Source of the DNA: an uncultured Rivibacter sp.
GTDB lineage: Bacteria > Pseudomonadota > Gammaproteobacteria > Burkholderiales > Burkholderiaceae
Length of the DNA stretch: 64,000 bases
Assembly: GCA_946480925.1 (NCBI GenBank)
Contig: CAMLLU010000005.1
Span: 62,001-126,000, forward strand
Reading direction: 5' to 3'
Shown: positions 8,442 to 16,624 of the stretch, piece by piece
Position numbering within the stretch: the stretch's first letter is position 1
Layout of the letters: every line of letters starts with the position of its first letter
The notes under the pieces: model-generated
What the model saw: the letters and a program-made list of their open reading frames with translations, nothing else
What the model was told of the DNA's origin: nothing
Database searches by the model: none
Translations under genes and position numbers: made by a program

Positions 8442-9584
8442 CTACTTGATCCAGAGCCGCAGCGCGTCCCACATGCGGCCGAAGAAACCGGCCTGCTCCA
8501 CCGGCTCGAGCACGACGAGCGGCAACTCGGCCACCGTGGTGGCGCCCGAGGTGACCTTGATCGTGCCCACGCGCTGGCCCTTGGCCAGCGGCGCCACCAG
8601 AGGGTCGGTGCGCTGGATCTCGGTCTTGAGCTTGTTGCCTTCGCCGCGCGGCACGCTCACCAGCAGGCCGCCGGAGGCGCCCAGCTTGGCCAGCTTGGAG
8701 GCGCCCTTCCAGACCTCGGGCGTCACGATGGGCTGGCCATCGCCGAACAGCTTGACCGCATCGAAGGCGCTGAAGCCCCAGTTCAGGAGCTTCTGGCTTT
8801 CGTTGGCACGCGCCTCCATCGAAGCGGCCCCCAGCACCACGCTCACCAGCCGACGCTGGCCGTTCGGGAAGTCGCGCTTCGCGGTGGCGATCAGGCAGTA
8901 GCCGGCGGCTTCGGTGTAGCCGGTCTTCAGGCCGTCCACCGTGGGATCGCGGTACAGCAGCAGATTGCGGTTGGGCTGCTTGATCTTGTTGTAGATAAAG
9001 TCCTTCATCGAGTAGTAGCGCACGTCCTGCGGGAAGTCCAGCAGCAGGCGCGTGGCGATGACGCCCAGTTCGCGTGCGGTACTCACGTGGCCCGGCGCCG
9101 TGAGGCCCTCGGGGTTCTTGAAGGCGGTGGACTTGAGGCCGAAGGCCTGGGCCTGGCGGTTCATCATGTCGACGAAGGTCTCGACCGAACCACCCACGCC
9201 CTCGGCCAGCGCGACCGTGGCGTCGTTGCCGCTCTGCACGATCATGCCCTTGATGAGGTCTTCGACCTTCACGCGGGTGTTCACGTTGATGAAGGTGCGC
9301 GAGGCGCCGGTCATGCCGGTGCGCCAGGCGCGTTCGGACACCGGCAACTCCTGCTCCAGCGTGAGCTTCTTGTCCTTGAGTGCCTGGAACACCAGGTAGG
9401 CACTCATGAGCTTCGTGAGCGACGCGGGCTCGGTGGGCGTGTCGGCATCCTTGGCGGCGAGCACCTGGTTGGTGGTCGCATCGAACAGCAGGTAGGAGCG
9501 TGCCGCGATCTCGGGCGGCTGCAGCGCCTGGGCTTGTGCGGCGCCAAAGGCAAGGGCCAGCAGCAGTGCAAAGAGTTGTTTCAT
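8442..9584 (-). CDS. dacA: D-alanyl-D-alanine carboxypeptidase DacA (PBP5/6 type)
   Basis: A 380-residue periplasmic low-molecular-mass penicillin-binding protein that removes the terminal D-Ala from peptidoglycan stem peptides. It has a signal peptide (residues 1-20), SxxK as SLTK (S55-K58), SGN at 118-120 and KTG at 220-222. A beta-sheet C-terminal domain follows, with an amphipathic anchor at the end (RMWDALRLWIK). The ATG at 9584 begins the signal peptide; the frame is open further upstream without a signal. It is followed by the transaminase gene after 56 bases. Confidence 0.95.
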   Translation of the reverse strand: MKQLFALLLALAFGAAQAQALQPPEIAARSYLLFDATTNQVLAAKDADTPTEPASLTKLMSAYLVFQALKDKKLTLEQELPVSERAWRTGMTGASRTFINVNTRVKVEDLIKGMIVQSGNDATVALAEGVGGSVETFVDMMNRQAQAFGLKSTAFKNPEGLTAPGHVSTARELGVIATRLLLDFPQDVRYYSMKDFIYNKIKQPNRNLLLYRDPTVDGLKTGYTEAAGYCLIATAKRDFPNGQRRLVSVVLGAASMEARANESQKLLNWGFSAFDAVKLFGDGQPIVTPEVWKGASKLAKLGASGGLLVSVPRGEGNKLKTEIQRTDPLVAPLAKGQRVGTIKVTSGATTVAELPLVVLEPVEQAGFFGRMWDALRLWIK

Positions 9585-9630
9585 CAGCAATGAGAGAGCA
9601 AGAGAAAGAAGATGCGTCCCGCGGCGGCGC

Positions 9631-10254
9631 TCAGCGCCACGACCGCAGCACGATGTTCTTGAGCAGCGTGAGCTGCCCGTGGAAGAAGTGACCGACACCC
9701 GGTACCACCACGACCGGCAGCGACTGGGGCCGCGCCCAGTCGAGCGAGGCCTGCAGCGGCACCACGTCGTCAGCCTCGCCGTGGATCAGCACCGTGTCTT
9801 CAGGCACGGACGGCACGGCAAAGTTCCGCGTCGAAGGCGCCACCAGCAGCAGGCGCTGCGGCTTGTCGTCTTCGGCAAGGCGGTTCGCCGCGTTGGCAGC
9901 CACATGGCCGCCGAACGAAAAGCCCGCCAGCGCCAGCGGCAAGCCAGCGCTGCCTTCGAGCGCACGCGCACCGGCGATGGCGGCCAGCGCGTCGTCGACC
10001 TCGCCACGGCCTTCGTCCCAGCCGCCGGCCGAGGCGCCCACGCCGCGGTAATTGAAGCGCAGGCAGCGCCAGCCCAGCTGGAGGCAGGCGCGTGCGATGG
10101 TCTGCACGACCTTGTTGTCCATCGTGCCGCCGTGCAGGGGGTGCGGGTGGCACACCACCGCGAGGGCTGTGGGCGGGCCGGCAGGGTCGTCGAGCGCGCA
10201 CTCCAGAGGGCCGACCGGCCCGGGCAGCGAAAGGCGCTGGGTCTGCGAATTCAT
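9631..10254 (-). CDS. Alpha/beta hydrolase
   Basis: A 207-residue cytoplasmic alpha/beta hydrolase of the short type often annotated as a predicted esterase or dienelactone-hydrolase-like protein. The oxyanion region is CHPHPLHGGTMDN, the nucleophile is in GFSFGG, the acid in HGEADDVVP and the histidine in GVGHFFHG. The substrate is unknown. It lies 13 bases after the 2Fe-2S protein gene and 46 bases before dacA, in a run of minus-strand genes starting at hemJ. Confidence 0.85.
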   Translation of the reverse strand: MNSQTQRLSLPGPVGPLECALDDPAGPPTALAVVCHPHPLHGGTMDNKVVQTIARACLQLGWRCLRFNYRGVGASAGGWDEGRGEVDDALAAIAGARALEGSAGLPLALAGFSFGGHVAANAANRLAEDDKPQRLLLVAPSTRNFAVPSVPEDTVLIHGEADDVVPLQASLDWARPQSLPVVVVPGVGHFFHGQLTLLKNIVLRSWR

Positions 10255-10267
10255 CGGGGCAGCAGCG

Positions 10268-10591
10268 TCAACGTCCGACGTCGGGCGGCAGCACCAGGCG
10301 TTCGACGATGCGACCGTTCTTCAGGTGCGATTCGACGATCTCGTCGATGTCGTGCTTGTCCACGTAGGTGTACCAGACGGCCTCGGGGTACACCACGGCC
10401 ACCGGCCCGCCAGCGCAGCGGTCGAGGCAGCCGGCCTTGTTGACGCGCACCTTGCCGGGCCCGGCCAGCTTTTCGGCCTTCACGCGCGCCTTGCAGTGCT
10501 CGAACCCTCCTTGCGCGTCGTGGTCGGCGCAGGCTGCCTCACCATCGCGCTTGTTGAGGCAGAAGAAGATGTGGCGCTCGTAATAGCTCAT
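10268..10591 (-). CDS. Thioredoxin-like [2Fe-2S] ferredoxin
   Basis: A 107-residue protein of the thioredoxin-like ferredoxin family (NuoE-like fold). The cysteine pattern is the family one: HIFFCLNKR near the N-terminus, a second cysteine at GFEHCKAR, and NKAGCLDRCAGGP in the centre, followed by VVYPEAVWY. It probably carries a 2Fe-2S cluster for cytoplasmic electron transfer; the partner is unknown. It is tightly packed between the VanZ gene (9 bases) and the hydrolase gene (13 bases). Confidence 0.88.
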   Translation of the reverse strand: MSYYERHIFFCLNKRDGEAACADHDAQGGFEHCKARVKAEKLAGPGKVRVNKAGCLDRCAGGPVAVVYPEAVWYTYVDKHDIDEIVESHLKNGRIVERLVLPPDVGR

Positions 10592-10600
10592 CGGGCGATT

Positions 10601-11707
10601 CTAGGCGTCGCGCCTGGCCGCGCCCCGCCCCAGCAGATAGGCCAACGCGCCATAAGGCCACAGCCAGCCGACCCATTGCGCGAGCCCGTGGAAGCGGATG
10701 AAACGCCCCTGTTCCCAGGCCTGCAGGCTTTCGGCGAAGTACGGGTCGGCCGGCGCCTGGTTCACCATCGCCAGCAGCGCCGTGATGGCCACGAGGCCAA
10801 GCCCCGCGGCCCCACGCCGCGGCAGCCAGGCCAGCGGTACTGCCAGCACCAGCGCGACCACGATGCCAGGCACCACGGGAGTGGTAAGCCACGCCAGCGC
10901 ATGGTCCGGGCCGAAGTTGAGCGCGGTGGACAAGGTGGTCACACCGAAACCGAGCGCCGCAGCGCCTGCCAGCAGGCCAAGGCGACGCCAACCCGGGTGA
11001 GCCACGCTGTAGGCCACCCACACCGGCGCCAGCAGGCCCAGCGCAATGGCCAGCACCTCGCCCCCAGGCGACAGCGGCACCCACAACTGATCGGCCGGCG
11101 CCTCGATCCAGCCTTCGAACGGCGTGTCCTGCAGCCACTCGGCCAGCGTCGCGTTGATACGCGGCAGCACCTGCCCCAAGCCGAGCGGCAGCGAAGGTGG
11201 GAAGAGCAGGCCCACCGGCCACAGCAGCAGCAGGGTCAGGGCCGTGCCGCTGCCCCGCGCATGGAACCAGCGTTCGCGCAAGACGTCCCAGCGGCCCACC
11301 AGACCCAGCGCGCGGGCGGCCAGCGCGAGCCCAGCGCCGGCCAGCGTGCCGGCGGTGTTGAGCCCGAGGTCGGTGATGGACGGCACGCGCGCCGGCAGCA
11401 GGTTCTGCAGCAGCTCCATGGTCCACGACAACAGGGCGCCCACCAGCACGGTGATGGCAAACGCCCGCCACGCGGAATCGCCCTCGCGCAACTGCGCCAC
11501 GCAGAGCAAGGCACCCAGCGGCATGTAGGCCAGCAGGTTGGCCACCAGGTCGAACATCGTCCAGTAGTCCGACCAGGGTGGCAGGAGCAGGCGCGACAGC
11601 GGCACCGCCGGCCAGCGCCAGCCGGTGAAAGGGTGCAGGCTGGCATAGACCGTCAGCCCGACCATGGCCGCGGCAAGAAGCCAGGCGGAGCTGCGGTGCT
11701 TCGCCAT
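10601..11707 (-). CDS. VanZ family membrane protein
   Basis: A 368-residue integral membrane protein. The first part has the VanZ pattern: WSDYWTMFDLVANLLAYMPLGALL, then the acidic WTMELLQNLLPARVPSITDLGLNTAG. About ten hydrophobic segments are visible, so it is longer than VanZ itself, with a second membrane half of unknown role. VanZ gives low-level teicoplanin resistance in enterococci; the role in Gram-negatives is not known. It lies 9 bases from hemJ and 9 bases from the ferredoxin gene. Confidence 0.85.
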   Translation of the reverse strand: MAKHRSSAWLLAAAMVGLTVYASLHPFTGWRWPAVPLSRLLLPPWSDYWTMFDLVANLLAYMPLGALLCVAQLREGDSAWRAFAITVLVGALLSWTMELLQNLLPARVPSITDLGLNTAGTLAGAGLALAARALGLVGRWDVLRERWFHARGSGTALTLLLLWPVGLLFPPSLPLGLGQVLPRINATLAEWLQDTPFEGWIEAPADQLWVPLSPGGEVLAIALGLLAPVWVAYSVAHPGWRRLGLLAGAAALGFGVTTLSTALNFGPDHALAWLTTPVVPGIVVALVLAVPLAWLPRRGAAGLGLVAITALLAMVNQAPADPYFAESLQAWEQGRFIRFHGLAQWVGWLWPYGALAYLLGRGAARRDA

Positions 11708-11716
11708 CCGGCCAGG

Positions 11717-12145
11717 CTAGAAAGGCTTGACGACCACCAGCACCACGATGGCCGCAAACAACAGGACAGAACTTTCGTTGAACACGCGGTACCAGCGCTC
11801 GCTGCGCCGACTGGCCATCTGCTCGAACTCGCGCAGCAGCTTGCGGCACATGTGGTGGTAGCCCACCGCGGCCAGCACCAGGAGCAGCTTGGCATGCAGC
11901 CAGCCGTTGCCCGAGCCACGACCGATGCCGTAACCCAGCCACAACACCAGCCCAAGCACCAGCGCCGGGATCATCAACAGGCTCGTGAAGCGATAGAGCT
12001 TGCGCGCCATCAGCAACAGCCGCTCCCGCTCGGCATGGCTGTCATTGGGCACGACGGCAAGGTTCACGAAAAAACGAGGCAGATAGAAGAGACCGGCGAA
12101 CCAACTCGCCACGAACACGATGTGGAAGGCTTTGATCCAGAGCAT
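11717..12145 (-). CDS. hemJ: Protoporphyrinogen IX oxidase HemJ
   Basis: A 142-residue membrane protein of the HemJ (UPF0093) family, which oxidises protoporphyrinogen IX to protoporphyrin IX in haem synthesis. Hallmarks are the N-terminal LWIKAFHIVFVASWFAGL with its conserved histidine, the LPRFF segment, and WLHAKLLLVLAAVGYHH with conserved lysine and histidines. There are four membrane segments. The ATG at 12145 gives the family length; a 16-residue upstream extension in the same frame is not conserved-looking. It diverges from hemB, another haem gene, across a 414-base gap. Confidence 0.9.
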   Translation of the reverse strand: MLWIKAFHIVFVASWFAGLFYLPRFFVNLAVVPNDSHAERERLLLMARKLYRFTSLLMIPALVLGLVLWLGYGIGRGSGNGWLHAKLLLVLAAVGYHHMCRKLLREFEQMASRRSERWYRVFNESSVLLFAAIVVLVVVKPF

Positions 12146-12329
12146 CGGGCGATTATGGCGAGCGACTTGTGCAAAAGCGCACACCTGCGCCACACAGCAG
12201 ATTCAGCTGGTTCGGTGGCCCGACTCGCGTCGTGAGCAGGCAGAGGTTGGTTGAGCAGCGCAGCCGTATTGCCGTACGGCGAGCAGCACAGGCCCAAGAT
12301 CGGCCTGCGCAGCAGCGAAACGGGCACCG

Positions 12330-12360
12330 AAAAGAAAAAGCCCCGGTCATAGACCGGGGC
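12330..12360 (-). terminator. Rho-independent terminator of the small RNA candidate
   Basis: Stem GCCCCGGTC / GACCGGGGC with a 3-base loop TAT, followed on the minus strand by TTTTTCTTTT. The stem is perfect and the T-tract strong. The nearest coding sequence upstream on this strand is far away, so it most likely ends the small RNA. Confidence 0.8.
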
Positions 12361-12450
12361 CGCAAAGCCTTATCGCTGTCATCACGGTAAGGCACCTGCT
12401 CAGGGAGGAAAAGCAGGGGACGAAACGCCTTGCGACGTATCATCCGGCGC
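12330..12450 (-). ncRNA. Candidate structured small RNA with anti-Shine-Dalgarno loop
   Basis: Read on the minus strand, this segment forms a closing stem (CGCAAG at 12434-12429 with TTTGCG at 12366-12361) around two hairpins. The first is CCTGCT (12417-12412) with AGCAGG (12400-12395); its 11-base loop contains TCCTCCC, resembling the 16S rRNA anti-Shine-Dalgarno. The second is GCCTTA (12393-12388) with TAAGGC (12372-12367). A perfect 9-bp terminator stem and T-tract close it. A TAAACT box at 12458-12453 could be the -10, which would start transcription near 12450. No minus-strand gene lies upstream to need this terminator. Rfam's Betaproteobacteria toxic small RNA is a family to compare; identity is not established. 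Confidence 0.6.
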
Positions 12451-12469
12451 GGAGTTTAGCAGTGAATGA

Positions 12470-13581
<1,112 letters not shown>

Positions 13582-13582
<1 letters not shown>

Positions 13583-14709
13583 TGCGCCTGCTGCTGATCA
13601 GCAGCGACGGAGTGCGCGAGCTGGCCGAGCTGCCGCAGGCTCCACCGGAACGGGGCTTCCTGTGGATCGCCAGTGCCCGCCGTGAATTCGAGGTGCGCAC
13701 CGCTGAGCTTCAAGCCACACTGCAGCGCCTGGCCGGCGGCCAGCTGGTGGACCTGCACGTGTCCGACCTGCTCAACAACCAGCTGCCTTCTCACTACGAC
13801 TACACCTCCTGGTACGACATGCTCGTGTTTCGTCGGCTGGCCGCCGGCGCGCGCAGCGGCGAGATGTTCGTGGATGAGGAACACGGCACCTTGAGCAGCG
13901 CTGCCGAGGCGCTCGCCGCCATCGACACCAGCCCGGTGGGCTTTGCCGTGTTCGACCGCGTGCTGCTCACCGTGCACCCCACCGATTGCCAGGTGCGCGA
14001 GTTTTTCGTCTCGCGGCTGGAACAGATGGCACAACCGGTGGCAGCCTCTGTGACCGACGCGCAGCGCACCGAAGGCCGCACCGGCTCGCGCCTGCCCACC
14101 AGCCCGGCCGACCTGATGCTACGCATGGTCAACCACATCGTCGACAGCTACCTCGACCTGCGGCGACTGCTGACACGCCAGCTCGGCTACCTGCAGCACC
14201 AGCTGTTCCAGCCGCGCGGGCACTTCCGCAGCTGGCAGGTGCTGCTCGATTCGCGCAACGCATTGCACCTGCTCGAAGACATCTGCGAAGACCAGCGCAG
14301 CGCCATCCAGGAATGGATCGACGCGATGGACGAATGGCCGCCCGAAGCAACCCCGGCCGCCGCGCGCGAACACGAGTTGCTGCGCGTGCGCTCGCGCGAC
14401 GTGCTGGAACACATCGAACGCGTGCTCGGCCATGTGCGCCGCCTGGAGTCTTCGGCCGAGACGGCGGTGCAGATGCATTTCTCGGCGCAGAGCCACCGCG
14501 CCGGCGACATCATGCGCACGCTCACCGTGCTCACCGCCATCTTTCTGCCGCTGAACCTGATCACCGGCATCTTCGGCATGAACTTCGATGCACTGCCCTT
14601 GATCCACAGCGCCACCGGCGTGTGGATCGCGCTCGGCCTCATGGTCGTGGTGGGCATTGGGCTTGGCGTGTTCTTCTGGCGCAAGCGCTACCTGGGCTCC
14701 CACCACTGA
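13582..14709 (+). CDS. CorA/ZntB family divalent cation transporter
   Basis: A 375-residue CorA-family protein: a large cytoplasmic N-terminal domain, a long helix, and two C-terminal membrane segments joined by the GMN signature (FGMNFDALP, about residues 331-339). It would move magnesium, or zinc if ZntB-like, through a pentameric channel. The C-terminus is positively charged (WRKRYLGSHH). Its ATG overlaps the hemB stop as TGATG, so the two are translationally coupled. This supports metal supply to the magnesium-type HemB, although that link is inference. Confidence 0.9.
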
Positions 14710-14710
14710 T

Positions 14711-15589
14711 GTGAGCGGCTTCACCCCACGCCACGCGGTCATCCTCGTACTGCTCACGTTGGCCTGGGGCTTGAACTGGCCTGTCATGAAGCTGGGCGTG
14801 TCCCACTTCCCGCCGCTGTCGTTCCGCGCGTTGTCGATGTGGCTCGGCCTGCCGCTGCTGGGCGCAGCCCTGGTGGTGCTGCGCGTGCCCTTCGGCATTC
14901 CGCGCACGCAGTGGCGCGAGCTGGCGAGCCTCACCTTCACCAACATGCTGGTGTGGCACGTGGCCGCCATCCTCGCGGTGCAGGCCCTGTCATCAGGGCG
15001 TGCGGCCATCCTGGGCTACACGATGCCGATCTTCTCGGCACTGTGGGGTCGCGCGCTGTTCGGTCAGGTGCTCGCGCCACGCCAGCTGGCCGGCGTGGCT
15101 GCAGCCGCACTCGGTGTGGCGTTGTTGCTTTGGCACGAAGCCATGTCGATGGCAGGTCGCCCATGGGGCGCGCTCGGCATGCTGGTGGCCGCTGCCACCT
15201 GGGCCTACGGCACGCAACGCCTGCGCAGCACCCACATCACGGCCCCCACGCTGGCCATCGCCTTCTGGATGACGACCGCCACCAGTGTGGTGATGGCCGT
15301 GCTGGCCTTCACCTTCGAGCGCGAACGCTGGCATGCGCCCGATGCCGAAGCCTGGCTCGCGATCGGCTACAACGCCGTGCTGATCTTCGGCTTCGCGCAC
15401 GCGGCCTGGTTCTTCCTCGCCCGCACGCTGCCGCCAGTGGCGTCGACGCTGAGCGTGATGTTCATCCCCGTGCTGGGCACCTTCAGCGGCGCATGGTGGC
15501 TCGATGAGACGCTGCACTGGCAGGACTGGGCAGCGATGGGGCTGATGCTGGCGGCCATTGCGAGCGTGCTGTGGCCGAAGCTCCGCTGA
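14711..15589 (+). CDS. EamA/DMT family transporter
   Basis: A 292-residue inner-membrane protein with ten hydrophobic segments in two EamA halves (opening LAWGLNWPVMKLGV). These are typically exporters of amino acids or metabolites; the substrate is unknown. The best start is a GTG at 14711, 1 base after the CorA stop, since the in-frame ATG at 14657 lies inside the CorA gene. It ends 3 bases before the stop of the convergent DUF1853 gene. Confidence 0.85.
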   Translation: MSGFTPRHAVILVLLTLAWGLNWPVMKLGVSHFPPLSFRALSMWLGLPLLGAALVVLRVPFGIPRTQWRELASLTFTNMLVWHVAAILAVQALSSGRAAILGYTMPIFSALWGRALFGQVLAPRQLAGVAAAALGVALLLWHEAMSMAGRPWGALGMLVAAATWAYGTQRLRSTHITAPTLAIAFWMTTATSVVMAVLAFTFERERWHAPDAEAWLAIGYNAVLIFGFAHAAWFFLARTLPPVASTLSVMFIPVLGTFSGAWWLDETLHWQDWAAMGLMLAAIASVLWPKLR

Positions 15590-15592
15590 CGC

Positions 15593-16624
15593 TCAAGCCG
15601 CAGGCTCCCAGCCCGGCGGCACGATGAAGCCGCGCTCGCGACTTTCTTCGTGCCACACCATCTGCGCGCTCGGCCAGTGTTTCGCCCCTCTCGGTGGTGC
15701 ATCAGCCCAGTGCCGGTCGATAGTGGCCAGCAGCGTGTGGCGATCCAGGCCGGCGCCCGCCGGTTCGCCGGCCATCCACTGCGCACGAGCTACCAAGCGG
15801 TAGTGCCCTTCGGGTAGCTCCTGCGCACGCTCGCGGGCGATCCACCAGCCTCGCCCATGGTCATGCGCGAGCTCAGCGCAGTGCGGTACTTCGGCGCCGT
15901 GCAGATAGAACATCCAGCCGCGCGTATAGGCCGCCGGCTGCCACGGCCTGCCGTCGTAAGGCTGCGGCGGTTCGTGCGCGAGTTGGCGCGCGAACAGCTT
16001 GTGCAGCTTGGCGCTCAGCACCTCGATGCGATCGGGGCCGACGAACTGGTCTGTGGCGGCGATTGGGCCTTGCGACGTGCAGAGGAAGAACTTGACCGCG
16101 AGCTCCCAGTGCCAGCCCGTGCCTTGATCGTCTTCGAGCAGGAAGTCGATCTCGCCGCGGGTGGTGCGATCGTCGCCGGGCGCGGTGGGCTGGCGCAGCG
16201 GCAGGTTGGCTGCCACCAGCCGGTGTGTGGGCCCATGCCGCAGGAAGAACTCCAGCAGCCGCTCGGCGCGTCGGCCCAGGCGCAGCGGCCCGCCGTGGGC
16301 TGAGCCGGCTTTTGCGAGGTGGGCCAGCAATGGCTCGGGGGCCCGCGCCAGCTGGCGCAGCCAGGCTTCGATGGCGGCGCACTGCGCAGGGCTGAAACGC
16401 TGGATGCCGGCATCGCCATGGCCGGCCGCGGCGGCCGACAACAGCGGCGGCGACAGCAGCAACCAGCGCAGCTCGCTCAACGAACGGGTCGTGTCGTCCA
16501 CCGAGCTCGCACCTGTCACAGGCTGCAGCCTTGAGCCAGGCGAGCCTGCGCCCGCCGCATTTGCGGCTGTCACGGGCTGCGATGTGCAGCCGCCTGCTGC
16601 AGGCTGCCGTGCGATGCCGCCCAC
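15593..16624 (-). CDS. DUF1853 family protein
   Basis: A protein of up to 343 residues with the DUF1853 pattern: LRWLLLSPPLL near the N-terminus, then RAERLLEFFL, GEIDFLL and HWELAVKFFL in the centre. The acidic GEID / WELAVKF arrangement recalls PD-(D/E)XK nuclease-like folds, but no function is known. The only ATG (16624) overlaps the end of the PAS-GGDEF-EAL gene by 55 bases and encodes a low-complexity lead. GTG codons at 16519 or 16501 are likelier starts, giving about 301-308 residues. Confidence 0.75.
   Translation of the reverse strand: MGGIARQPAAGGCTSQPVTAANAAGAGSPGSRLQPVTGASSVDDTTRSLSELRWLLLSPPLLSAAAAGHGDAGIQRFSPAQCAAIEAWLRQLARAPEPLLAHLAKAGSAHGGPLRLGRRAERLLEFFLRHGPTHRLVAANLPLRQPTAPGDDRTTRGEIDFLLEDDQGTGWHWELAVKFFLCTSQGPIAATDQFVGPDRIEVLSAKLHKLFARQLAHEPPQPYDGRPWQPAAYTRGWMFYLHGAEVPHCAELAHDHGRGWWIARERAQELPEGHYRLVARAQWMAGEPAGAGLDRHTLLATIDRHWADAPPRGAKHWPSAQMVWHEESRERGFIVPPGWEPAA

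Noticed and set aside
10052..12235. 727-codon plus-strand open frame opposite vanZ and hemJ
   Set aside because: Arg/Gln/His-rich shadow of well-supported minus-strand genes; no domain, and typical of high-GC antisense frames.
12153..12443. 96-codon minus-strand frame across the small RNA candidate
   Set aside because: Cysteine- and arginine-rich with no domain; it runs through a terminator hairpin, so an RNA is the better explanation.
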